Assembly: GCA_022925895.1 (NCBI GenBank)
Contig: JAKSYS010000030.1
Location: 124,001-188,000, forward strand
Direction of reading: 5' to 3'
Length of the DNA: 64,000 nt
Source of the DNA: Fragilaria crotonensis
Lineage: Eukaryota > Bacillariophyta > Fragilariophyceae > Fragilariales > Fragilariaceae
Of the stretch, positions 23,598 to 34,744 are shown piece after piece (positions within the stretch are counted from its first letter, which is position 1; each line of letters begins with the position of its first letter). The translations under genes were made by a program, and so were the position numbers. The notes under the pieces are model-generated. The model saw only the letters and a list, made by a program, of their open reading frames with translations, was not told the origin of the DNA and searched no databases.

Positions 23598-23924
23598 GAC
23601 GTCAAAAAGGCGACCTTTTTTATTACGACGGGGATAGCACGACTGGATTAAATCCCTCCAGAGGGACGAGTTGCGGCGCTTCCATCCCAACATGACGCTA
23701 TAGCAAACTGGAGTACTCGAGTAATAGATACATCTGGGAAAGCACTACTGTAGGGATCGTCTGTCAGAAAAGAGGTGAATGGCAAAAAGTTTGTTTAACC
23801 ATTCTTATTGAACTGGATGAACAAGGAGGAGTGCAATCAAAAATTCGTTGACCACAAGCTGAGTTCGAACCCTCCCAGCTCTTATTCAACGTTCTCGACT
23901 GTCAATAACACATCCAAACCCACC

Positions 23925-24301
23925 TTAAATGGCGTCATCGGCGAAGTCATCGCTGTATTCGCCCAGCTTATCGTAGTCTTCCATCAAACCAAGGTCAACC
24001 AGCATGGTAAAGGCAGCGTCGGCTTCGCTCATGGACGCGTATTTTGCCTTGATTTCCTTCAACTCATCAGCAGACTTGGGTTGATCACGCATAGAAATAA
24101 CCTCAGCTGGCAATTCACTGTCGTCCCTCATGTCAGGGAAGAATCCGTGGCAGTCAAAGACATTTTCGACAATCCTATCTTCTCGGCTTGCGTGAACGTA
24201 TCAGTGGCAGCAGCCAAATTGAAGGCAGTGCGGCGGGAGACCACAGGCACAAAGGCCGCAGCAGTGGCAATAATTGCGGAGAAAGCAACAACAGTCTTCA
24301 T
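23925..24301 (-). CDS. paralogous plastid-targeted protein of unknown function, one frame break
   Basis: The minus-strand start ATG at 24301 gives MKTVVAFSAIIATAAA-FVPVVSRRTAFNLA, a signal peptide with plastid-type Phe. It leads into TFTQAEK and then breaks; in the next frame follow ENVFDCHGFFPDMRDDSELP and KAKYASMSEADAAFTMLVDLGLMEDYDKLGEYSDDF, very close to the neighbour at 22818-23597. One missing G near 24179 (AAGAT for AAGGAT) explains the break; with it the protein is about 125 residues in one exon. It lacks the Pro-Glu hinge and both introns of its partner. The genes are tail to tail, 327 bases apart, so an inverted duplication is likely. Function unknown. Confidence 0.75.
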
Positions 24302-24951
24302 GGTTCAAACAAAAGAATGGAAACAACGAACGCAGGAAAGAGGTGGCTACAATGCGATGTCCTCGTTCCCTGTTGGTGAAGCAGATGAATCTCACGCATG
24401 GCTCTGCGCTCTCTGCCTGCATTGATCACCCGAAACGCAGACGCACTCAGATCCATCGGAATCACTACGTCATCGAAGTGCACCACTTTAAGGATAAGGG
24501 TAGAATTGATTTTCTCCAGAGAATTTGTTCGAGTGGTAACTGGTAGTACCAGGTTCCAGGTACTGTCGTACTTCTACTCTGAGCTCATAGTGGTATTATG
24601 ATATGGGATTCCATTGCAACTACTCTGTAGTAGACCTCAGTACAGTGACGTGCCACTGGAGTGCAGCAAGTGCTCCAGTACACCAGTACACAGGGGTACT
24701 TGTACTAGCACTTGAATACTGCTACGGTAGTACTCCAGTTCTACTCAAACCAACCATACTTGTAACTTGTACCAGTTCTAGGCAGTTCGGCAACGACTTC
24801 CTACTGCAGTACAACGGTGCTCAGTACACTTCGAGTAATACCGGTAGTACACGCCAGTACATGGTGCACCTTGTGCGACAATTGCTACTTACACCCCATC
24901 GGCGCTAATACTCGCCATTCGCCATCATCAGCAACCTCTGTCGCTGTCATC

Positions 24952-25173
24952 ATGAGCAGTCGAATGAACTCTTCCTTCAGCAGCACACCACGCAAGGATA
25001 TGCGCTATGAAGAAATATTAGACGAGAAGGATCACAAGCGTGTTACTGATGGAAACAAGACGGCGTTGCTGCATGAACAACTAGAACATCTGAGAGCCCT
25101 GAAGTATGAGATTCTGCAAGACGATTGGAAGTACCAGCCAAGGAACTCACGAAGTAACGCAACCAAGTTTTAG
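24952..25173 (+). CDS. possible small charged protein (73 aa)
   Basis: A frame from ATG 24952 encodes a hydrophilic protein: a Ser/Arg-rich start (MSSRMNSSFSSTPRKDMRYEE), then a helix-rich part ending LLHEQLEHLRALKYEILQDDW. Its composition looks coding compared with the GTAC-rich flanks, but the size is small and I do not recognise a family. Splicing to other exons is possible. Reality uncertain. Confidence 0.35.
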   Translation: MSSRMNSSFSSTPRKDMRYEEILDEKDHKRVTDGNKTALLHEQLEHLRALKYEILQDDWKYQPRNSRSNATKF

Positions 25174-25659
25174 TGGACATTAGCAGAGTCCAGTAGATCG
25201 TTCGGTCGGTTTCGTCAATGCAACATTGGTGCCTACTCAAGCACGCATACAGTTCCTCGTGATCGCCGTCCTTGAAGGGATAGTTGGAATGAGATTATGG
25301 GGATCACTGCCATGAGTTTCGATTGAATATGTACCTGAATTTGTACCTCTGTCGTTGCTATTGTACATCGACCTTCATAATGGCGAGAGCAGATGTCAGA
25401 TGTGGGAACGGTTAGGGAATGGATTACACAAACTGTCACCTCGAGTAGACACGTAACAATCGATAGATTTCTGCAGGTCTCACCCACCCACGCTATGCAT
25501 AATGAATTGATCTCCAGTAGACTTCTTATACGTCAACGCAACAAACGTTGGTCAAGGTTTGGAGTGTTAAGATCTCAGCTCCCCGGAAATTCCGACATGT
25601 CGCCGCAGTATCATATACATACAAGGACTCCGGTCCGTACAGTCTCTTTCTAAACTATG

Positions 25660-25736
25660 AAGTTCTACAGTGTACAGTGTACAGTGTACAGTGTACAGTG
25701 TACAGTGTACAGTGTACAGTGTACAGTGTACAGTGC
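25660..25736. repeat. TACAGTG heptamer microsatellite
   Basis: About ten perfect head-to-tail copies of GTACAGT (TACAGTG in another register) follow the text AAGTTCTACAGT. Just downstream is the palindrome-like CTACTACTACCGGTAGTAGTA. Confidence 0.95.
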
Positions 25737-26229
25737 ATGAACCGGTGCTACTACTACCGGTAGTAGTACCTGGTACCTGGTATTACAAGTGGTACTGTAC
25801 ATAGATCGGTGGTCGGGAGTCGGGAGTCGGGAGTCTATGCATACACTGACCGCTGTTTACTCTCTACTAGCAGCACCAATCTGACGAGTGGAAAACAGAT
25901 ATCCAATTGGCCGTTGCTTTGTCACAGAAAGTGCGCCAAAATAAACGACGCAAGATGCATGATTTCGTGTTTCGATTTGAAAGCCAACGACAGAAATTTA
26001 GTATGCATATGTGTAATGGAGGTATGTACAACGAGCGAGGATCAGTATGAATATATGAATGCATCACACTGGAACGCCTTCATTCCTCCTTCCTCACATT
26101 GGATTAGTACAGTACCCATACTCGTACTCAAGCAAGTAATACCCCTGGTATTAACGTTCGAAAGCAGACACGAGATCATCCCTCTTAAACTATATCTCTT
26201 GAAGCAGTATATGCCGAGAAGTTATCTCC

Positions 26230-27665
26230 ATGACGACAACAATTGCCGAGCTTCGATCCACTTTGGAAAGGCTGCAAGCCTATGAACTTCCAGAATCGCT
26301 TCAAACAACCTCAGACGTCACGGTAGACGGTCACAATTTCGAAGAGAGGTATGGTACGGCTCGAGATGAGTATCTCCAAAAACGATTCCAACAAGTATTC
26401 TACGAACACCTAACTAGCTTCGATGGTCACTCTGTCCCACTTCCTGACGTGCCATCTGAAGAAGAATGCCTTGAGCTGCAAGAGCAGCACAAGGCTGCTC
26501 AAATCGAGCTTAAGGCGACTGCTGCGCGTGTGTACGAAAAGCATCAAGAGCTGCAATCCAAATACGACATGTTTGTGAGCCGCCGGGAGGAGATTGCTAG
26601 AATGATCGCCGACATGGATGAATCAGTCACTGATAGCGACGACGAGGATAAGGAAAATGACGACGGCAATGACGATGATGTGATGGAACAAGAACTTGTT
26701 GCCAAGGAACAGAAGTGCCTCGCGTTGGCACAACGCAAAAACGAGTTGCTACGTCAAATTGCTCGAAGAGAAGCGGACTTGATGAGCCAGGAAAAGAACT
26801 TAGCCGAAACGACGCATCGTCTGGCAGAATTACGCAAAGCAAACCCGAACATTCCTGATGTTACACAAGATACGTTGGCAGATATTGAGGCGGGGACGGA
26901 CGAGGTAGAGCGAGGAGTCCGAAAATACGAGGAGATTACAGAGTGGAATGATGGTACGCGTTGCATGATTGAGAAATTGACGGGCATCACTATTTTGTCT
27001 GTTACGAATGCTGAAGATGGCAAAGCAATTATCCTGGTAGTGCAACTCCTTGGTGTTCACGAACTTGAGTTTCGACTTGAACCAGACCCAAGGCGACAAA
27101 GTAACCTTCGCATTCAGAGTGCCAAGTTTCTTACGTCGACCATCGTCCGGGGTGCATCGGTTGACAATACGAGTCAGGTGGAGCTACGGATCCCGGAAGT
27201 GAGTGACCTGGTTCGCCTCTGCAGCACCATGGGTCCTGCTGAGGATCTGAGGTTCGTGCTCCGCGAGGCTGTAGCCCGCATTGATGCCATGGTTGCTCGT
27301 GCGCATGAACTGACTACCCTTCGTCAAAAGTACTTGACAAAGATTGGTGCACTTCATCACTCAGGACATTCCTTCGGGGGAGAGGACCAGGAGATCGTTT
27401 GCAGTATCAACGAAGGTGTCACTGTCGTACTGAGGCTGACACCCGATTGCCCAATCGGCGATGGTAGTGCATATCTAGATCAAATTGTTGGTGTTGGTGG
27501 ATGGGACCAAGGAATCCTTGAGGGGCTTAGGGGCGCGTGAACGATGCTCGCCACCGAAGTCCTGTGAAGCTCATGGATTCGCTGAAAGACGAACTCTCCC
27601 GCTTGCAGGAAATTGGAAGTATCTCCCTCCCGACAACGCCAACTATGCCGACACGAACTAGGTAA
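26230..27665 (+). CDS. coiled-coil protein with C-terminal globular (RWD-like?) domain, one frame break
   Basis: From ATG 26230. Residues about 75-235 are heptad-rich with long Glu/Arg/Lys/Leu stretches, split by an acidic insert (DSDDEDKENDDGNDDD, about residues 136-155). Residues about 240-340 look globular, alternating strands and helices: MIEKLTGITILSVTNAEDG, then ILVVQLLGVHELEFRLEPDP. The order coiled coil then small strand-rich domain resembles kinetochore RWD proteins of the Spc24/25 or Knl1 kind, but this is fold-level guesswork. The frame stops at 27540 just after LEGLRG. One extra G in the run 27530-27533 continues it as RVNDARHRSPVKLMDSLKDELSRLQ to a stop at 27665, about 478 residues. 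It converges with the cold-shock gene 170 bases downstream. Confidence 0.75.
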
Positions 27666-27834
27666 AATATGTGTACCAGGGGATTGATTATATGTGTAGG
27701 TAAATGGAGAGTGGTGATGGCTCGAACCCTGCTCGTCTAATCTCATTTGAACAGAACTTCCCGTACAGCATAAGCTAATCTGGGACTTCCCTATATCCAG
27801 TTGGAAAAGCATTTCCTTCAGCGCATAGAACTGC

Positions 27835-28381
27835 TTAATAGTTGCTTGAGCCACCTCCGTATCCACCGCCACCGTATCCTCCCCCACCGCCTCCACTGCT
27901 GTATCCTCCTCCTCCACCACCATATCCACCTCCACCGCCGCCACCGAAGCCGGGGAACTCTCTTCTCGGAGTACCCTTCACTGGAGCTCCACCTGGTCCA
28001 GTAACATTCAATGCCTTGAGACGTCCATTGCCCTCTTCGATTATATCGAATTCGACTTGTTCGCCATCCTATCGTACAGCAAAAGGGTTAACAATTCTGG
28101 ATAACCTCAATTAAATATGAGCAACAAAACGAGAATACCCAATAACTTACTGCCAGACTCTTGAATCCATTAGAGTGAATGCAACTGTAATGCACAAACA
28201 CTTCTGGGGATCCATCATCAGGGACCAAAAATCCAAATCCTTTCTTTCCATCGAACCACTTTACGACGCCTGATACGCCTGTCTTCTCCGAGGAGAAGAA
28301 GGCGACACGAGCGGCAAAGGTAGAAGGGGCCTGCACCCGAACAATGCGACTGGCCCCGAGACGAAGCGATGCGGAAAACAT
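27835..28381 (-). CDS. organellar cold-shock-domain RNA-binding protein, Gly-rich tail (two exons)
   Basis: Exons 28151-28381 and 27835-28068 join in phase across a GT-AG intron, giving 154 residues. The basic start [17 protein letters not shown] ending in RVAFFSS looks like a mitochondrial presequence. The cold-shock domain has [20 protein letters not shown] (RNP1), [17 protein letters not shown] (RNP2) and, after the intron, [24 protein letters not shown]. The rest is a Gly/Tyr tail (GGGGYGGGG type) ending GGGSSNY. Such proteins bind single-stranded RNA and unfold it, often in organelle RNA metabolism or cold response. Mitochondrial placement is inferred only from the presequence. It converges with the coiled-coil gene. 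Confidence 0.85.
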
Positions 28382-28594
28382 GGTCAATTTTTCGAAGGTG
28401 AAAGATAATGGAGGAACCTGACAGCACAGCACCAATGGACGCTGAGGATTTCCGTATCCAAGTAATTTTGTACGGGGGTAACAAGGGGATGAAAAGGACG
28501 GCACATGACAGGCGAAGGGGTGGTTGTTAATGGACGTTTGCAATCCCGTTCGCCCTTCACCAGGCCTTCGTGTGTGCCCTTCAGAACTCAGAAC

Positions 28595-28915
28595 CAGAGA
28601 CGGGAATTTCAAACCCAGCCCACCCAAACCCACGGCCCACCCAAACCCATTGGGTTAAGGGTGGGTTTTGGGTGAGCTCAGGATTTCATGGGTGGGTCTG
28701 GGTGGGCCGGCAAATCATAGCAAAAAATGACAGTAGATGTTTGCTACCGGTAGTAGTAGAACCATCTACTCCAGTACTAACTACTGGGTTTGGGTGGGTT
28801 TGGGTAGGTCTTGGTGGATCGTATGGGTTCTGGGTGGTTTTGGGCTGGTACTTCCGTGAGCGTAGCTTTACGTGGGTACCCATGGGTTTGATATTTTCAG
28901 AAATTCCCGTCTCTG
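28595..28915. mobile_element. hAT-like MITE with 16-bp terminal inverted repeats and 8-bp target duplication
   Basis: Left end CAGAGACGGGAATTTC (28595-28610); the right end 28900-28915 is its exact complement. The octamer CTCAGAAC stands directly outside both ends (28587-28594 and 28916-28923). Eight-base target duplications with CA...TG ends fit the hAT superfamily. The 321-bp interior carries no gene but many GGGTTTGGGTGGG-type tracts, C-rich near the left end and G-rich toward the right, so long stem and G-quadruplex formation are possible. Confidence 0.85.
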
Positions 28916-29150
28916 CTCAGAACCCTTCTATCATAGCGAAATTGTACAGTAGTACAGTACTTACAACATAACAGTACTCTCTCCGGAGCGTAACATCAAA
29001 AACTTTCCCTGATACTGTATCTCCCTCTCTACTACTAGCGCGCATCCGAACAAACAACAGTTGATGTTTCCAGTTCCACCAACCAACTCCTTGATGTGGT
29101 AAAATGGTGGACAAGCTGTCAACTCAACTAGCTGAAGAAGTCAAGGGAAA

Positions 29151-29213
29151 CATTAAAGATGTCTAAGATGTTTGGGATGTTCATTAAAGATGTCTAAGAT
29201 GTTTGGGATGTTC
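29151..29213. repeat. 31-bp perfect tandem duplication
   Basis: A unit starting CATTAAAGATGTCTAAGATG and ending GGGATGTT occurs at 29151 and again at 29182. Confidence 0.85.
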
Positions 29214-29713
29214 ATTCTTACAACCAGCCAGATTTTCCAATTTGATACATGCTACTAGAACAATTTTAGCTAGCTACTCAAAGTCCATGCTAGGACAAGA
29301 TCATGGGACATCAATTTATTGGAAAAATCCAAAATCACATCTACAATTATAATTTTTTGAAAAGATGGAGGTGGAGAATATATTAAGGATTGGGTTAACT
29401 AGTTGTAATGCAGGCATTCAACCCTGTTGATGAATGAAATAATGCCTGCAGGAGGTTGCAAACAAGTTTACAGTTCTGCCTCATCCAAAGTAGGTACTTG
29501 TTCTACTGGTAATGTTGCTTAGAAATGATTATACATTGGATGCTGTCTCCATGCGAATCTTTAATAAGCTGCAAAGGAACGTTATCACAATGGTGCATGG
29601 ATGACAGTGTTCCTGCTATACTTGATACTGCTCATGTTGTATTGGATGCTCAACCACATCATGCATTGTCAGATAGCATCTATTATTCCGGACCATTTGC
29701 TTTTATTAATCCT

Positions 29714-30027
29714 ATCATCAGCCTTAATTAACCCCATCACAGGATTTTGATTGTGTGTACTTAAAAAAGTTGCTGCCTACTCTAAAATGGTATCGACCAA
29801 GAAAGCCATGATGAAGATGTTGACACTCATGAAGGTGTATATTGAGACTAGGATCATATTAATAATTCAGATCATCAGCCTTAATTAACCCCATCACAGG
29901 ATTTTGATTGTGTGTACTTAAAAAAGTTGCTGCCTACTCTAAAATGGTATCGACCAAGAAAGCCATGATGAAGATGTTGACACTCATGAAGGTGTTTATT
30001 GAGACTAGGATCATATTAATAATTCAG
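29714..30027. repeat. 157-bp tandem duplication
   Basis: The text from ATCATCAGCCTTAATTAACC to TTAATAATTCAGAT occurs at 29714 and again at 29871, nearly identical (one A/T difference seen, TGTATATT versus TGTTTATT). It is a recent local duplication of non-coding DNA. Confidence 0.9.
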
Positions 30028-32607
30028 ATAAATGTGGGTGGTTACAACGCAGGTGTTCAGCAAATCACCGTTGATTAGACAAAGGTTAACTGATTCAATT
30101 GGAGCAGTGCCATGTGGCTTTCTTATGACACACCTTGCATCTCCTTGATACCTGAATCACGCCTTCTGACCTCTGCTGTTCTTGAGCCACTTCACAGGAG
30201 TAAGGTGGACAAGCGCACCTGCTCTGGGACTTTCAGCCCACTTTCTTTGATATCCCTAGGGCAAGTCTCTGCTTGAAATGTCTGTACACATGGATATGAA
30301 TGCTAACGCGCCTACCGTTCTCCTGCCTGCTGGTTGAAGCAATTGTCTATGAGCACTTCAGCAAGCACTGAATACTAGCAGCTAGAACTCTTTTGATTAA
30401 GCTGCTGGACATCTGTCTGCTTTCTGAAAGCATTGAACACAAGCCAAGTATCCACAACCACCATAACAAATTGACAAATTTCCCTTCATTGCCCAATTGT
30501 GTATTTCAACATTGCTTCAGATGCAGATCATCCTGTGAGTACCTGTTGTGCCTGTAAATGGCAGTGCAGGTTATAGTAAATCTTAGCAACTGCTGGTTGC
30601 ATAATTGCAATTGTCAACTTTAACATATTGGTACATTGTACTTGGATCTTTGTTTAGCTACCCGTTGCCAATGATGATATTGACAAATGTATAGAGTTCC
30701 AGCAGTCACAATAAATACCTTGCTCTTATGACCCATCCACATAAATGATGCCATGGTAGGATCACTTTCATTGGTGGCAGGCTCTGAGATCAGAGGAATG
30801 AAGTAACTATGACTGTGAAGCTCATCTCTTGCATGAGATGTCTTTGGGAAACCTTTGGTTGCTGTCTTCACCCTGCGATGAACCTCAGTCCCTTTCTGAA
30901 TAAATCCTTTGCTGCCCTGACAGAAGTATGGTACAAGTTGGCACACACAATTCTATTTGTCCTAAACCAGCCATGGTGAGACCCCTCCTGCTTTAATATC
31001 CTTATATCATGCATCAAGCCATCTTCATTTGGAGTTTCATCATTGTTGTCACCAACAAGGTCCACACCCTTCACCAACTTGATTTTGCAACATAAACCCA
31101 CTTCAATTGCAGAAAATGCCCATTCAGACCTCAAGTCTTTTGCACATGCTCTTTCCCTCAGAAACAGTTCCACCATCATTTGCTGTTCTTGTTGAGTTCT
31201 TTGAGATTGAATCCCAGATTCAGTCATGAGTTCATTGTCCTCATTGGGGATAGCTGCAACATGACCAGCCTTGAAAGACCTTAAATTTGAGGTAGCAACC
31301 ATGTAGCAATTCCCACCAAGGGTGTAATTGGCTGTGATCATGGTCGCGGAGCACTGTGTTGTTGGCTGCTGATATGAGAGTCTCCACTGTAGGCACTGTT
31401 CCATTCACAAGCTTTGTCTTTGCAAGGCTCCCATATCTGCAATGACATTTGAACACACTGGTAACATGATAGCAAACCGAGGATCAGATCCATTCATGTT
31501 CAGTAGATTGATTGGTAAAGAATTTGATGATGACAAGCAATTGCAATGTCAAAGTCAAGAATTCCAATAAAAGAGCAAAAATTGGGATGGTCAAAGATTC
31601 ACTCCAGAATGCTTGTTATAACTGCCTACTGCCCATTGAAACCATGCTCTTTCTTATTGTTCTTAAGACACTGTAAATGTTAGTAGTCCAATGGAGGATG
31701 TGCAAGACAAGAGGAACTATTTCCAACATGAGCAAAAATGGGAATATCGGGAGCATGGACACTAGATCAAGAATGAAGTATAGTCACCGAGGCTGCAGGT
31801 GATGAAATTGTGGATGATGCGAGAGTACCACCAGTGCAAACAAGCAATTCAATTGAAAGTGTTTACCGCAACTATGATTAAGCGGTATGATGCGCTGCCT
31901 TTATTCCTGATTGTTTTAGCCATTTGAGTTGTGCTGACAATTTCTCCTTGTTGGAGATATCTGGCCTAAAATGATTGATCACTTTGATGCTTGTTGTTTA
32001 TTTTGAGCATTCACCTGCAAAAAGTGTAGTATTCCAAAATTGGATTCTACCTCGTCGTACAAAGAAAAATGTAGTGGCAAGTTTGCATGCTAACTTTGAG
32101 TCATACCCAGTGGGTACGCCTATGGCCAGAGTCTCGCAAGGTGATCACGCCCCGTATGTCATAGGGCCACAGCCTTCAGATGTGTTGATGGACTTCGTTA
32201 AGTTAATGAAATGGTGCGTGTCGCATCCTTCGTACTCACCAGTCTCTGTGTTTCGAGGTCGCTACGACATGCCTTCGGTACTTTGTACTGTGTCATGCAT
32301 TAGTCTGCAGCACATTAGCATCCCGAACCATTATATCGTAGTTGTGAAGTGTGAATCCAAAATCAACAGGCGCTCATTGACAAAAAAATCCCCTGCAATC
32401 ATGTCAGGTTCAGATTTCAGATGTAATTGAAATGAACTCATTATTTTGCAGCCATGAACAACAAGCATCCTGTAGACTACTCTTGAGTGACCATTTATGA
32501 ACGCTAGCTACAGATATCAACACTCAAGAACTGGCAAATACCCAGTAGATCGTCTCAAGCCTTGGGGGTTGGAGCAAGCGCTGCTCACGACTTCCCGGAA
32601 AAGGCCT

Positions 32608-33687
32608 CTACAAATGCCATTGCAATGGTGCGAGCCAATACAGCTGCAGCAACCCCATCGGAATACTTAGAGCCAGCAGCAGATACAGCACATAGGTTTT
32701 GCCAGGGCGCAGCGTGTGCATTAATCCCTTCTTCAGCACATAAGAAGCATCAGACCACAGTTGGGAGACCACCTTCCACCAGAGAACCACACGATACACC
32801 GTGAAAGTCAACGCAAAGCATGGGCCGCAAATGGCTACCCAGACATCCATGAGCGAACCAGGGGCAGGAGGGAAATACTTTGCAAGACTGACAAAGACGA
32901 GAAAGATACTACTGAACTCGGAGAGTCCAAGAAAAAAGACTGGCGAAAAGAGCACGAAATGGTTCATGAGCTTACCACTGAAGTCACATATCATCATAGC
33001 GGTACCCCTTTCTTACACTCACCCCCATAGAAATGTAAGAACTGTTGAAAGGAAGATCCCGACGGTCGAGTAAAAAAGTGTGAGAAGCGAACCCTGCAAA
33101 GTCGTTACCAAGAATACGCATCAATAACTTACCTGCGATTCAAGTGAAGCCCAACTGACAATCGCAGCCAAGATATGATGGGACATCATAATAGGTTCAC
33201 AATGCTCCTCAATGAAAAGCGATGCAATGAAGTCCCATACCTGAAATGTAAAAAAGCTGCTGCGAGTTTTCGCTTTCTGGCAGATAACCAAAGATGCGGC
33301 CTTCAGGTGTCTGTGGTATGGCAGTGTGTGCTCGTTTGGAGATGTGCCAGGTATGAAACCCAACGATTCCGCAGTAGGCGAGCGCAGCGAAACATGCCAC
33401 CTGAAACGCAAAAAGATCAGGTCGAACACAAAGAGGGTTCTCCTCAGGGCAATACTTCTCTGCAGGAATGGCCAACTTCTACTACAGGTTGGGTAAATCA
33501 GTGTTAGTCGATGAAAGTTGATTAAATCTGACGTACTCGAGCGCACTCATTTTTCACGCACCGAATCTTTTATCAGCAGAGCCGCGCCATTGTAGATGAC
33601 CGTGAGCCCAAAAAATTCAAGGAGCATTGGAAGCTTCATCCGCGCTACACCCGATGGAGTTGATGCTGTGATCACCTTGGTCCCCAT
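32608..33687 (-). CDS. TLC-domain multipass membrane protein (four exons, one a 19-nt microexon)
   Basis: Exons 33562-33687, 33133-33478, 33023-33041 and 32608-32939 join through GT-AG introns with consistent phase. The protein starts MGTKVITASTPSGVARMKLP and a hydrophobic helix (LLEFFGLTVIYNGAALL). Blocks then seen are KYCPEENPLCVRPDLFAF, GFHTWHISKRAHTAIPQTPEGRIFGYLPE, QVWDFIASLFIEEH, MMSHHILAAIVSWASLESQ, FLHFYG-VFFLGLSEFSSIFLVF and LAKYFPPAPGS, ending with two more helices. The His-rich MSHH centre and overall order match the TRAM/LAG1/CLN8 group, which acts in ceramide synthesis or lipid sensing; my recall is of uncharacterised protist members, so the reaction is unknown. Exon 2 has an extra T in the run 33250-33255; removing it connects GYLPESENSQQLF to TFQVWDF. 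Length about 273 residues. Confidence 0.75.
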
Positions 33688-34744
33688 GCTCACTACTCTG
33701 AATGGTATGTATGTGCTATGTCCCGGAGCAAATGCGAGTGAAAAGAATTTGTGTTCTGCGTCTTCAACTAATAATTGTACTTCGATCGCGTGATATGAAG
33801 CGATGATGAATCTTAGTGACGACTGAATAGGTACTGTGCCCTTACCCCGTACCGTAGAACGCTGATCTGCATGGATTACTGCTGACTTTAATATGGAAAT
33901 ATTCAAGAGATTAAATCGTGAAAAGTGTTGAAACGCTCTCTGTTTTACAAACTGGCACGAATATGTACGCGTTTTGCATGCACATTGCACATGATCATCG
34001 CGTATGAGTGCGATACCCATGTATGACTGCGATATGATACATCCATACGATATGATACCAGGTACCTGGTACATGTACCAGGTACCTGGTACATGTAGAT
34101 AGGAGCCCGGAATATCTGTGATTTTGAGGTACTAGTAGCCGTGTAGCCGTATGTATGTACAGTCTACAGTAGTACTACTGTACAGTGTTGAAATAGTGTA
34201 AACAAAAACTACTGTAGTACTTTGTACTACTGTACAGTGTATGCATAGTATGACATAAACGCAAACGTGTTCCCATACACTACTCCACTAAAGTTGAGTT
34301 ACTACAGTACTCCGTGCACGTCAATACGAAGTACGAGTAGTGTATCAAAATCATAAAATCATGCAGCGTTTTAAGACCAAAAAACCAGTACACAGTACAC
34401 CACTACCACGGTACCAGGTACTCCAGTACTCAGCACTCTACCGTACAAGTACCGGTACCAATAATGGATTGGGGTAACTGGCACTGGGTAGTGGGTACTA
34501 CCGGTAGTAGTGCAAAACCATCACGTGCATGGCATTTGTTTTAGGACTGCACTTTTATGTAGTCGTTTGAGGTTTCAAGTGTTCGCAGGACAGCAACAGC
34601 ATCCAGGTGCGACCAGGGATGTGTTGGTGCTTCGATCTATATCCAATCCATCTAAAAAAGAGACTGAGTTGAGACGAGGAGACTCTGTCCCACTCACGTC
34701 AGCGCTAGTGGATCTGTTTATCTCAGGCCGTCGATGACCGCGAG
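33688..34744. other. intergenic stretch with GTAC palindromes, no gene
   Basis: No gene is seen. Near 34060-34100 the string GGTACCTGGTACATGTACC repeats and is self-complementary. Near 34150-34520 GTAC, AGTACT and ACTACCGGTAGTAGT motifs are dense. It must hold the promoters of the diverging TLC and ankyrin genes. Confidence 0.5.

Larger units (their letters stand above)
28382..32607. other. repeat-rich intergenic stretch, no supported gene
   Basis: Apart from a MITE (28595-28915) and two tandem duplications listed separately, no gene is recognised. Long minus-strand frames at 30620-31404 have no domain I know and overlap stop-rich text; they may be a decayed element. A plus-strand frame at 31975-32430 is likewise unrecognised. 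Confidence 0.5.

Noticed and set aside
28620-28860. Telomere-like GGGTTT repeats
   Set aside because: The tracts are irregular GGGTTTGGGTGGG variants and lie inside a MITE with target duplications, not at a chromosome end.
30620-31404. Minus-strand frames of 108 and 178 residues
   Set aside because: No domain recognised, neighbouring text full of stops, no splice model found; kept only as possible decayed mobile DNA.
31975-32430. Plus-strand frame of 151 residues
   Set aside because: No motif, targeting signal or splice support.
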